DNA of 64,000 nt. Source: Delphinus delphis. Lineage: Eukaryota; Chordata; Mammalia; Artiodactyla; Delphinidae. Positions 45,251 to 55,500 of the stretch are shown piece by piece. Location of the stretch: the NCBI RefSeq assembly GCF_949987515.2, contig NC_082698.1, positions 27,618,070 through 27,682,069 on the forward strand. Reading direction: 5' to 3'. Position numbers and translations under genes: made by a program. The notes under the pieces were generated by a model. It saw nothing but the letters and a program-made list of their open reading frames with translations, did no database searches and was not told the origin of the DNA. The first letter of the stretch is position 1. Each line of letters starts with the position of its first letter.

Positions 45251-45350
45251 CAGCTTGTTGTTGCCCATAATGATAATCAAATGGTACCTGGCTCTTAGTG
45301 GCACTCAATAACTTAACATTTATTGAATGAATAAATGATACAGTCGCAGT
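45251..45350 (+). mobile_element. L2/MIR 3' end fragment
   Basis: Contains cctggctcttagtggcactc and tttattgaatgaataaatga, the terminal part of an L2 (or MIR-related tail). Confidence 0.65.
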
Positions 45351-45599
45351 ATATTCACACACTACACTGCACACATATACCTTAGAGCCAAAATGCATAT
45401 GCCATAAAGAGTGGAAACAAGCCCTGCTAAGAACACCCCAAGCAGCATGTGATTGATGTCAGAAAAGCAGACAGAAGGTGATGGAATGAAAGCAACCCAG
45501 CTGGGACAGGGTTGGGGACAAGGCATTCAGTTACCTTTTGGAACTGGAGACATCTTTCTGAAACACAAATCTAATTCCAGAATAAAGCCCCAGCGCTCC
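45351..45599. other. Unassigned sequence
   Basis: No recognised feature. Confidence 0.35.
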
Positions 45600-46395
45600 T
45601 CAACAGTCTGCACAGCCCCGTCTTGTACACACCTGCTGCGTGCCTGCCCAGCCATGGTCCTACTCCCTATGCTCCAGCCATACTGGCCTCCTCTCATTCC
45701 TCATCCCACTCTGCTCCCTCCTGCCGCAGGGCTTTGCATATGCTGCTCCCTCCACCTGCAACACTTTTCTCTCCTCTGTTCTCCCAGTTTACCTTTAGCT
45801 CTTGGCTCCAGGTCACTTCCTAACTAGGTTAAATCCCTCATGCTATAGACCGAATGTTTGTGCCTGCCCCCATTCATGTGTTGAAACCTAATCCCCAATG
45901 TGATAGTATTTGGAGGTGGGGCCTTTGGGAGGCGATTAGTGCCCTTATGAGAGGGACTCCAGTGAGCTCCCTTGTCTCTTCTGCCCTGTGAGGACCCAGT
46001 GAGAAGATGGTGATCTATGAACAAGGAAGCAGGCCCTCACCAGATACTAAATCTGCTGGTGCCTTGATCTTGGACTCGCCAGCCTCTGAAACTATGAGAA
46101 ATAAATTTCTGTTGTTTATAAGCTACTCAGTCTATGTGTTTTGTTCTAACAGCCCAAAAGGACTGACATCCCACTTATAAGCCCACCTTATCAAACCATT
46201 GATCTCTCCTTTATGGCACTTTTCACAGATGCAGTTTTTCTGTCCCCACCACTAGACTGAAGGCCGTATGAGGGCAGTGTCTGCTTTTGCTTCCACCAGC
46301 TCACAGGACTGCTACCTAACAGTCCTGAGGGCCTACTCTGTACACATCGCATAGTAGGTGCTCAATAAACATCTAAATGAATGAATGACAATGAC
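45600..46395 (+). mobile_element. L2 3' end split by an LTR
   Basis: Plus-strand L2: atgctccagccatactggcc (45668) and caggtcacttcctaactagg before the LTR; tgagggcagtgtctgctttt (46269) and agtaggtgctcaataaacat (46353) after it, ending in aatgaatgaatgac. Confidence 0.9.
45841..46168 (+). mobile_element. Solitary MaLR-type LTR
   Basis: A 328-bp element starting tgctatagaccgaatgtttg and ending actgaca, with gtatttggaggtggggcctt (45907), gaaataaatttctgttgttt (46099) and the AATAAA signal in the usual place. This is the pattern of MLT1-like ERVL-MaLR LTRs. It is a solo LTR with no internal retroviral sequence. A clear 5-bp target duplication could not be read. Confidence 0.88.
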
Positions 46396-46429
46396 GAGGT
46401 ACACAAAAGAACACTAGAGGGACAGCTTG

Positions 46430-46610
46430 GCTAGACGTTAACAAGTCCTAGAATGCCAGAACTGGGAGGGATATCGGGAAACCCTGAGTTTTTGCCCTTG
46501 CTGTGTGACTCTGGGCAAGTCTCTTCATATCTCTGGGCCTCATTTTCCTCACCTGTAAATGAAGGCATCAGAATGTATTCTGTAGAGCTCTAGGGGCTCA
46601 GGAGCATCCA
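46430..46610 (+). mobile_element. MIR fragment
   Basis: Plus-strand MIR core: gctgtgtgactctgggcaag (46500), tcattttcctcacctgtaaa (46540). Confidence 0.85.
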
Positions 46611-46674
46611 AGCTGCTGTGGGCAAGGATGGGAGCAAAGGAGAGCAAGCTTCAGCCACAGCACTTCTGCTTTTA

Positions 46675-46676
<2 letters not shown>

Positions 46677-46715
<39 letters not shown>
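46677..46715. repeat. (TG)n microsatellite
   Basis: About 19 uninterrupted TG units. Confidence 0.95.
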
Positions 46716-46716
<1 letters not shown>

Positions 46717-47490
46717 CAGAATTGAAGGTTCTAAAGTTTAAAATATTCTTTGAAATCCCTGAACTAGGTGATCTCTAGTTGTCTTCTGGAATATTACAAT
46801 GCAACAGAAGCAGAATAGTTCCAAAACAGTAAGATGCCAGAGCACGTGCTACTTTTTATCTGCAAAGTTATCTAAGTGGGCCCTCAAAATCGACAGAGGA
46901 AAGGAGCAATAAGAATTGAATGAGCCCAATTGGAGGAGGATTCCTCGAGGAGAGGAGTTTTCAACATCCTCTGCTGATTCCTAACTCTGGTGACAGACTC
47001 AGAGAGACCAGGGAGCTGGTGGGGGAGGGATCAGGGAACTGCTTCCCAGAAGGGACTGTGATCAAAGCAACAGACTAAAAAAGGTAAGTCCTGCCTGAAT
47101 ATGAGTAGGAGAAGACAATGGGTGGGTGGGGTAGTGGGGGAGAAGGGCACAGGGTGGTCCACAAGCTTTCTGAAAAGCCCATATGCACTGAGGATGGCAA
47201 ACAGGAAAAAACTCTACAGTTAAGTCACCTTACAGGAACTGAACTTTATCCTGGGAAAGGGAAGGCTGAGGGCACAGGAGTTGAGAATCACTGAGTATGG
47301 AGGGCAGGGTAGGAAAGCCAGATAAATCAGGATAGTTACAGGACACGGGCTATCTGTTTTTCTCTGTGTTCCCTGAGGGAGGCAGAGGAAACAACAGCCT
47401 AAACTGGGGGTTAAGAAGGCGGGTGGGGCAGAGAAAGGCCAGAGAATGAAGCCTGGAGAAATCTACTACTTTGTACCTAAGGTGGGGATG
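46716..47490. other. Unassigned sequence
   Basis: Purine-rich in parts (47100-47150). No gene or named repeat. Confidence 0.35.
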
Positions 47491-48664
47491 GTTCCTTGGG
47501 AACCCCTTACCTAAGTGAAGAACTTCTTCTCCTACTCCATCCCTTCCATCAGCCTCAATGTTTCCTCTGTCTCATATACACCCTTTTCAACCTGCCTTGG
47601 GAACCTCAATTGTCTCCCTCTTTCCTTGAACTCCCAAGTTTCTCCAACCCACAAGCCACCTTCACCCACTGCCTCCTTCCTGCAGTGGCTCCCCTGCCTG
47701 TCTCTGGCTTCCACCCTGCTGCTGTCCTGGAGTCACTTTTTCTGGAAGCAGCCAACCCCTAGGCCTATTCTCTGGGGTACCTGGCGCTGGTGATGCTCTT
47801 CTGGAAGCTCTCTGCCCTCTCCTAGTTCTCCAACCTCTCTGATTCTCTCCCATCAACTCTTCTTATCTACAGAAGGGGCCCAGGCTCAGTCTGAAGGTTT
47901 TCAGTGCTTTCCCCTCCACACTCTCTCCCATGACCAACTTATCTACAAGCAAGACTTCAAATTCAACTAGCAACCCCATAGGAAAGCCCCTCAAAGGGCC
48001 CCCCTTTTATATGTGTATTGAGTGTACTCAGTAGATTTGGATTAATGACTCCCAAATCGGTACTTCAGTTCAACTTCCAACTGGCATCCCCAATTCCTCA
48101 CCAGATATCTCCTCCCAGATTCCCCATCCCCCAAATTCACTGTGATCACCTTGAGTTCCAAACCAGCCCACATCTCCCAGAATTTCCTCTCAGGTCATGT
48201 GCCTGCTAGATCAGGCCCAGCCCACTCTCAATTCATGAATCTTCACACTGGGAGTTTCCCTTCAAATGTCCTTTAGTATTGCCGCTTATCTGCACATTTT
48301 AACCCCAAACCCAGTTCAACTCATGTGCCTTTCCTCCAGGGTTTGGTCCAGATTGTCCCCCTCACCCAGTGTCTTCCCTGACTGCATGAGTGGTCTTCCT
48401 AAATATGCCATGCCCTCATCCAGAACCCCACAGGTCTCCATTTCTCTGCTCAGTGTCCAGAGCTCTCAGTTTGACCTTCTGGGATGTGCTCCCAGCCTCC
48501 TCTGCAGCCCTAAGCCTGCTCTTCCCTCCAGGATCACTTGCCTCCAACAGAGTCTAATTCTTCCCAGCCAGACAGGTCTTCAAGCTCCTCCCGACATTTG
48601 CTCAAGCTGCTCCAATCTCTGGGATTGCTACTCTTCTGAGGAGTTAAATCCCAAGCATCCTTTC
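47491..48664 (+). mobile_element. CT-rich L2-like relic
   Basis: About 1.2 kb of pyrimidine-rich DNA with L2-like phrases, for example gattaatgactcccaaatcg (48041). Long frames here come from the low purine content. The family call is tentative. Confidence 0.45.
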
Positions 48665-48812
48665 TAGCTGAGTTTCTCCTGCACATTATCAACTGGGACA
48701 TGACTGACCACTGTTACCACTCCTGGCTCCTGCCCACCAAAAACCAGTAGCTCCTGCCGGCCACATCAACAAAAATATCCCTGGTTGAGAACCACTGGTT
48801 GTATACTGTTCT
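48665..48812 (-). mobile_element. MER20-like hAT element
   Basis: The reverse complement of the right end reads ccagtggttctcaaccaggg and continues with a 'ggagctactggtttttggtg' segment, as in MER20-type hAT elements. Confidence 0.65.
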
Positions 48813-48924
48813 CTCACCTTCCTCCCAACTACTAGATCGTCTCTAAATTACCAGTATGTTCCAAGACCTTCTTTCAACTTCCTCAAAGTCCTTAGCTTCT
48901 GGCTAGAGGCTATGAGGATCAATG
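48813..48924. other. Unassigned sequence
   Basis: Short spacer. Nothing was recognised. Confidence 0.3.
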
Positions 48925-49128
48925 AGAAATAATAATAATAATAAGGGCAGCATCCCCTAAGTAAAACCTTCTATGTACTAGATACTGTTTTAGGTCCTTT
49001 ACATATATTTACTTAATCCTCACAAAAATCTATGAGCTAGCATTACTATTATCCCCACTTTTCAGATGAGGAAAGTGAGGAAGAAATTAAGTAATTTTTT
49101 CAAGGTCACTTACCTAGTAAGTAGTGAT
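48925..49128 (-). mobile_element. MIR SINE
   Basis: Reverse-orientation MIR with ttacttaatcctcacaaaaa (49009) and acttttcagatgaggaaagt (49058). An (ATA)n run precedes it. Confidence 0.88.
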
Positions 49129-49345
49129 AAAAAGGCATAGCAGAAAGCATACGCTTTGGAAACAGAAAAAACATTCAAATACTTAACTCTGACACCAACT
49201 GGCTGTGTGACCTCAGCTAAGTTACTTCCCCTCTCTGAACCTTGATCTCATATGTAAAATAATAATAATAGCAGCTACCTAATTCACGGACGGTCCTGTG
49301 AGGATCAAATCAGTTAATCTAAAACAGTGTTTGGCACAAAGCAAT
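49129..49345 (+). mobile_element. MIR SINE
   Basis: Plus-strand MIR: actggctgtgtgacctcagc (49198), cctctctgaaccttgatctc (49230), cagtgtttggcacaaagcaa (49325). It directly follows an inverted MIR. Confidence 0.88.
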
Positions 49346-50670
49346 GCTCCCTTTCTGCATCTCCTTATGTTCTTTTTCTCCACTCAAATCCTACCTCAGA
49401 TACTTAAAAAGAGTAACAATGATAATCCTTCACAGTTAAACTCAGGCTCTTGGCCCCCCTACACTGCATGGCCCTGCACTGTTCAATCAAGCCTTCCCAG
49501 GCCTGCTCTGGCAGCTGTTCCTCTCTTCCCCAGCAAGGCCCCTCCCTGCCTTCGTAGTGTTCTGGCCTCTAGGCTCCTGAAACTGTTGTAATCTGGTCGC
49601 ACCATGGCTTGCTTGCCCCATCCTGCTCCCAGAAGCAGAGCGTCAGACCTGACCCAAGAGAAACCCAAGCCCGGATCTTCTGCTTCCCAGGTCTGCTGGG
49701 CAATATGTCAGATGTCCAGACCACTCCTTTGATTCCACCCCTTCCGCTGTATCCCTCCAGCCCAGTCCCACCCTGGCCACCCTTACTTGAAGGAGCCTAC
49801 TTTAGGAGGTCAAAGTCTGGGTCCAACCAGAGCTCTACGACTTCACCCCTTTCTTCTCATCTGCGGCTTTGACCTCTTCTAGGCCCTGGCTCCCTTCCCT
49901 TACTTTCCTGTCTATAACTTGGCTCTTCCCAGTGTCTGCTCAATCTCTTCCTCTCCAACAGCTCCTTCTCCCCTGTCCTCTGTCCACAGATTTGCTCCTT
50001 TCCTCCAGGCTAACAAAGCTTTGCTGTGGCTTCTTTTTCAAACTATAACCCATCTCCAGCCCTCTGTGTATTTCTCAAAGGATAACCTACAATGGTCTAC
50101 ACTTGCTGCCTCATTTCTTCTCCACCAACTCACTCTTTAACCCCTACTATTCTGCTGACCTCTTAATCACCAACTCTAATGACCTTCACTGGGTCCTCAC
50201 CCCCGCCTCCTATACCAAACAACTCTTCAGAGTTCGAGCTGGTGACTGCCCCTCCTGTGTTCTCTCCATTTCAATGACCTCCACTCTCTGGGTTCCACTC
50301 CTGCTTACTTGGGAAGTGCTTCTCTGGATGTATGTTCACACTTGTCCCTGGAACCCTCTTCTCTCCTGTCTCCTGGGTGCTCTCATTTGCTCAAGCCTCA
50401 ACCCTCACCGTCCCTACTGTGAGCCCAACCCTGAGCTTCTTTCCTCTGTCTTCCACCTCACCCCTCCCACCACAGCCACACCCCTCTCTCCTCACTTACT
50501 CTGCCCTGACAGTGGTTCCAGCCCTCTAACGAAGCTGGTCTCTCTACTGTCCTCCAAACCTCAGATGGATTCAGGCCTCTATAGCTTTGCTCCCCTGCAG
50601 ACAGATGAAGACGCCTCACCCTCTCATTCCAGTGTTTTTGTTTCCTTCATTTTCATAAAATCATAGTCAG
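49346..50670 (+). mobile_element. CT-rich L2-like relic
   Basis: Pyrimidine-rich plus-strand sequence with L2-style phrases such as tgtccctggaaccctcttct (50343) and gtctcctgggtgctctcatt (50369). The long frames are compositional. Boundaries and continuity are uncertain. Confidence 0.5.
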
Positions 50671-51277
50671 AACAAAAGTTAACTAAAAATAATTCTACCC
50701 ATTTTAAGGTGCAGCTCCAGCTGCCCTACTCTAGGGAGCCTTCCGTAGGTGCTCACCTAGCTCTGACCTCCTAGGTGTTTACTGGCAGAACCCACAAACC
50801 CCTACCTGACTCTACTGAGTCTCCCTTTTCCCTAGGTAATGTATGAGTCTTGTCATCCACACCAGGCTCTGGGATCCCCAAAGGCTTAGAAAGCAGGGTG
50901 TCCTCACAAGGTCCTCCCCAGAACCAAACTGAGGGAGACTGCATCAGATGGCACCTAAATTCTCTTCCAATTCCAGTTTTCAAGGATTTGAAATTTGAGG
51001 ATTCTTTCTAGAATGTTCCTCTGGGAAGATCTTCAGAGTTTCTGGAAGGTGTTTTCAGTTAGCAGACATCCACATGCTCATGCTCATGAGCTGACAAGAG
51101 TGCCAGCTTTTGGAGAGTTGAGCCCCAAGAGAAACCAGGCAGGTCAAACGTTATTTTGTATGTGAAGGTAGGGGAGAGGAATCCTGGAAACTGACTCCCT
51201 CTCCTCAAGTCAGTGAGGAAATCCAGAAAAGGACTTTTTAAAATCTCAGTGCATAAGCTTGCCTTCCCCTCCCCATT
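50671..51277. other. Unassigned sequence
   Basis: No gene or family recognised. Confidence 0.35.
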
Positions 51278-51291
51278 CACACACACACACA

Positions 51292-51356
<65 letters not shown>
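51278..51356. repeat. Compound microsatellite (AC)n(TC)n(AC)n
   Basis: AC run at 51278-51292, TC run at 51293-51316, AC run at 51317-51356, all essentially perfect. Likely highly polymorphic. Confidence 0.97.
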
Positions 51357-51359
<3 letters not shown>

Positions 51360-51958
51360 TCACCTATACCCTCTGGGACCAGGAAAGTTCCCCCAGAAGC
51401 TTAAGGAGCATCCCCCCCCCCCTTACACCAAAAAAGAGAATAGTCAGAAGCATGGGCTCAATGTCTCACCACAAAACACAAAGCATGGCTGCCCCCGTGG
51501 GGCTTCACTGAGCATCGCAGTCTCCACCACTTCATCTTCATGGCCCCATCATGATATAACAAACCTTCATCTCCAGCCCCTCAAGAAGACGCCAGTGTAC
51601 TCCAACCCATCCTCTCAGCTCCTTCCCCTCCCAGTACACTCTGCCCCTATTTCCTTCAACAACACATTACACTCAGCACTCCAATGCACCAACATACCCC
51701 CATCACCCCACCAGTATCCCCATCCCTGGTGCCAGCATCCCAATTCCTTTATGGCCCTCAGTACATCCAACCTCCCCAAGTCTCAAAACACTCATCTTGG
51801 GCTTAAATATTGTGTCCCCATCTCCAGACCCATCGTCCTCCTCCAAACATCTTGGCTACAGTTATCTGGAGAACAAGCCTGTGTACTCTTGATCGCCACA
51901 CTGTTCTTCATGTGTGCTCTGAGAAACAGAACTGATGCATACTAGGTAGTCTTGTATG
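51357..51958. other. Unassigned C-rich sequence
   Basis: Low-guanine, C/T/A-rich sequence that opens a long spurious frame. An 11-C run sits at 51412-51422. No domain was recognised. Confidence 0.35.
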
Positions 51959-52142
51959 TCCTAGGTCAGTTTCTCAAAATGTGGTCAGAGGGCCATGGAC
52001 ATCAGAATCACCTGGGGAGCTGGTTAAAAAAGATTCCTGAGCTCCATCCAGAACTACTAAATGACTGGTGGTGGAGCCACAAATCTGCACTTTCTACAAG
52101 CTCCTCTGGTGATTCCTGTTATCAGTTCAGAATCATTGCCCT
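51959..52142 (+). mobile_element. MER5-like hAT element
   Basis: Phrases tcagtttctcaaaatgtggt (51965), atcagaatcacctggggagc (52001) and an ending aatcattgccctag follow the MER5A/B order. Confidence 0.8.
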
Positions 52143-52292
52143 AGATGACTTTCAATCCTAACAACTCTATGAACTTGGCAGTGTTATTCTACTTCAAACA
52201 GTTAAGGAACCCAAGACAAACAGAACTTAGTTTAGGTAAACTGGTGACAGTCATTCAGCCAGCCAGGGGCAGGGGATTCGGGTTGGTCCATG
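52143..52292 (-). mobile_element. Decayed MIR
   Basis: Reverse-orientation MIR-like order: caactctatgaacttggcag, caaacagttaaggaacccaa (52195), and ggggattcgggtt near 52269. Confidence 0.55.
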
Positions 52293-52925
52293 ACCCCACA
52301 GAAATGGAGCTCTCGGTGCCAGGGAACCCTCCTGCCATAGGAGCAGCCCTCTGCACCCTGGGCTCCGTGCCAGGGCAGACAAGAGGCCACGTGCACAGTA
52401 GCTCAGGCAGGAATGCTTGGCTGTAATAGGAGACACACCTGAATTCCATGTGTGTTTGTGCTGTGAGTCTCCTTGCCACCCAGGAGTCCCAGGCCAGCCG
52501 CACCTAAGCCGAGTGGCCCCGTGGGCTCCCTGCAGTGGGGAGTGTGAGAAGTGCAGCTGCAGCCTGGCCGGCCACTGGGCTCCTGCTGTTGACTCAGGAT
52601 CCCCACATGGAGTGAGGGCGCCACGCTCTGACCGAAGTGGGGACTACGTGTCCTGGGGGAGGGCGCTGGGGAGGTGGTGCTTGAGGTCCAAATCTGCAGA
52701 TTCCTTCCTACCACACTGCCCCATTTTTCTACCCACTCCCACACTGATCCCCATCCTAGACCCCTTCTCGGTAACCCCTAATCGCCCGACTTCAGGAAAT
52801 CCTGGGATGAAATTCACAGGTCAATGCCTCTGGGTACCCACAGGAAGTGAGAAGTAGGTCCCCCTATTTTCTCCCAAGTACCAGAAGAGTGCTCCAGATA
52901 CAACTGTCTTTGCCTGGGGTCACTC
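52293..52925. other. Unassigned GC-rich sequence
   Basis: CpG-containing unique sequence (52480-52680). Overlapping frames on both strands lack support. Confidence 0.35.
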
Positions 52926-53640
52926 CTGCCCTTCATCCCAGAACCTCAGCACCATAGAATTTCTGGAAAGTTTCTGGCAGTATTCCAGCCTAATGCCATG
53001 CTGGCTGCTTGTCCAAAATATTTTCTCATTTGTCACTGACCTCCTTAAAAAAAAACGGACCTCAGAATGGACCCAGTATTCCAGAGGTGGCCTGACCATC
53101 TCAGAAAGCAGTGGGGTAAGTACCTCCCTTGATCTGGCTGCTCCTTTTCGGTTAATGCAGTTTGTGATTGTATTAGAGGTTTTAGCAGTCGCATCACACA
53201 GGTGACTCATATTGAGCTTGCAGTCAACTAAACCCCCAGGTCTTTTCTTCATGAACCGCTGTCAAGCTTGGCCCACCCCGCCACCGGGTATTTATGTCAT
53301 TGATTTTGTTTTAACCTAAGTGCAGGACTCTACATTTATCCCTGTTAAATTTAATCTTGTTGGTTCCAGCCCAGTGTTCCAGCCTGTTGAAATCGTTCTG
53401 AATCCTGACTCTTTCATGCGAAGTATTAGCTGCCCCTCCCACCTCGATCACCTGCAAACTTGATGAGCCTGCTGCCTCAGTCAGTTGTCAATAAAAATGT
53501 CAGACAAGACACAGGCCCAGACTGAGCCCTAAAACATACTACTGGAGACTTTCCTCTAGTACAGGCTGACATGGATCCATTAATCAACTCTCACTGGGTC
53601 TGGTTTTCACCAAGCTTCATGACCATTTGGTTCAGAGGTT
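52926..53640 (-). pseudogene. CR1/L3-type LINE reverse transcriptase fragment
   Basis: Minus-strand translation, across several frame breaks, follows the CR1/L3 ORF2 order. A VLGLSLGLCL-like segment lies near 53530. A catalytic-motif remnant KFAGD (normally FADD) is at 53461-53447. KFNRDKCRVLHLG lies at 53352-53314, LVDCKLNMSHLC near 53230, and SREVLTPLLSEMVRPPLEY near 53140-53080. This is the palm-to-thumb part and C-terminus of a non-LTR reverse transcriptase, long dead. CR1/L3 elements ceased moving early in mammal history. Confidence 0.85.
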
Positions 53641-54812
53641 TCTACTGTGTCTACAGATACTGTGAGAGGCTGTTGGCTGCACTGCTGGAAATTTCTCCTG
53701 CCCCAGGCTGTGGCCCCAACACCATGGCCATGCACCCTTCTACTCTCCAAACCTCCAGCATCATTTACTTAACCCTCACTCTAGGGGATTACAGACTTCC
53801 AACAGTGCCCACTCCTACATCTCTTGAGGTGTTAAGATGTTTCTGAGCTTCAGAATCTCCCTGGGAGTCACCAACTATTGCTATTTCCTATCCTATCACC
53901 CTATGCCTCCTCTGAGGCCTTATTCTCACCCTTGAATTCTCTCTCCGGCTGCCTTCTCCTCTGCCTACAACTATGCTCAGTCGCCTCCCTCACCTAAAAA
54001 GCCTTCTACTGGTTGCCTCCTTAAACTGTGGTTGGCTTCTGCCTCCATGCTTCTCTTGAAAATGCAAACACTTCCAACCTCACCTCCCATGTCTCCTGAA
54101 TCTTCAACAATCTTCCATCCCTCAGCTGAGTAACCACACTGCCCAGAGAGTGAGCAGTGATGGTGGAGATGGGGTTGGGATTTGGGAGTCTGAGTCAGAA
54201 GATTCAAAACCAAGCCTGACAGACCAGGTATAATCAGGTACAGGAGCTTCACAAAGCAGAGCCTGGGAGCCCTCACACACCAGAGTGAGGCTGTGGTCAA
54301 ATTACGAAGGGAAGCAGGAAGTTCACAGGAACTGAGACATGAGGTCAGAGCCCAGGCAAACTGTCTGGGCAAGAGAATCTCTGGAACCAGTGTGGTTATA
54401 GACAAGAGCAGCAAACACAGAAGTCTGAGCCTGGGAATGTCTTGCATATTTCCTCTAGTGACTGAAACCAGCCCTGGGGCCAGGTGGCTGGGAAAAGACA
54501 GCCTGGACAGAGGGGATGATGAGAATAGAGAGGAGGGCAGGGACTGCACTTTTCCTGAGCTCTTCCCCCAGCTATCAATCTGCTGTTAGGAACCTCAGAA
54601 AACCTCTAGTTCAGGGGTCACGTGCAAAAATGTGGGCCAGACAGGTCACAGAGGTGAGATAAACCAGGTATTAGGTACCAAAATGAAGAGTGGTGACTGC
54701 GGCAAATGGGAAGGACATGCCCAAAGGGGTGGCAGCTACTCAGCTCTGGCCAACTGCTGTCCTATGGGAAATGGGATCTTACTGTTACCAGATCTTCTAA
54801 TTTTCCAGAGAA
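53641..54812. other. Unassigned sequence
   Basis: No named family. The interval 53940-54130 is CT-rich and may be an old repeat. Confidence 0.35.
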
Positions 54813-54813
54813 G

Positions 54814-55185
54814 CCAAAAGCTTTTGTTTTTATTTAGTTTTTATTTTTTTGGCTGCGTTGGGTCTTCGTTGCTGCATGCAGGCTTTCTCTAGTTGCGGCG
54901 AGCAGGGGCTACTCTTCGTTTCAGTGTGCAGGCTTCTCATTGCGGTGACTTCTCGTTACGGAGCACGGGCTCTAGGCACGCGGGCTCAGGAGCTGTGGCA
55001 CGCGGGCTCAGGAGTTGTGGCTCGCGGGCTCTAGAGCACAGGCTCAGTAGTTGTGGCGCATGGGCTTAGTTGCTCTGCAACATGTGGGATCTTCCCGGGC
55101 CAGGGCTTGAACCTGTGTCCCCTGCACTGGCAGGCCGATTCTTAACCACTGCACCGCCAGGGAAGCCCCAAGCTTTTGTTTTTAA
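54814..55185 (-). mobile_element. CHR-type SINE, long form
   Basis: Reverse-orientation SINE (about 54832-55167), flanked by the near-identical ccaaaagcttttgttttt (54814-54831) and a shorter copy ccaagcttttgttttta (55168 on). Confidence 0.93.
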
Positions 55186-55254
55186 AGTTTATCATATATG
55201 TTGCCAACCAATTTTAAAAAGTTTCAAAATCCACGCTTGCACCTATGATTTGAC
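55186..55254. other. Unassigned spacer
   Basis: Short sequence between two SINEs. Confidence 0.3.
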
Positions 55255-55500
55255 CCATGGTGGCCATCTTTTTTTTTTTTTTTTTTTTTTTTGGCGGTAC
55301 GCGGGCCTCTCACTGTTGTGGCCTCTCCCGTTGCGGAGCACAGGCTCTGGACGCGCAGGCTCAGCGGCCATGGCTCACGGGCCCAGCCGCTCCGCAGCAT
55401 GTGGGATCATCCCGGACTGGGGCACGAACCCATGTCCCCTGCATCGGCAGGCGGACTCTCAACCACTGTGCCACCAGGGAAGCCCCATGGTGGCCATCTT
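55255..55500 (-). mobile_element. CHR SINE, short cetacean form
   Basis: Reverse-orientation SINE (55271-55484) with poly(T) at its left and ccaccagggaagcc at its right. A perfect 16-bp duplication ccatggtggccatctt flanks it (55255-55270 and 55485-55500). Confidence 0.97.

Noticed and set aside
45841..46168. A complete endogenous retrovirus
   Set aside because: Only a solitary LTR is present inside L2; there are no gag, pol or env remnants next to it.
48266..48667. A 133-codon frame in CT-rich DNA
   Set aside because: Compositional, inside a probable L2 relic.
50103..50666. A 187-codon frame
   Set aside because: It lies in CT-rich, L2-like sequence; low purine content avoids stop codons and there is no protein similarity I recognise.
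51259..51945. A 228-codon frame
   Set aside because: It begins in the AC/TC microsatellite and continues through C-rich, stop-poor DNA; composition explains it.
53977..54549. A 190-codon minus-strand frame
   Set aside because: No domain, signal or splice context is visible; the opposite strand is equally open in parts.
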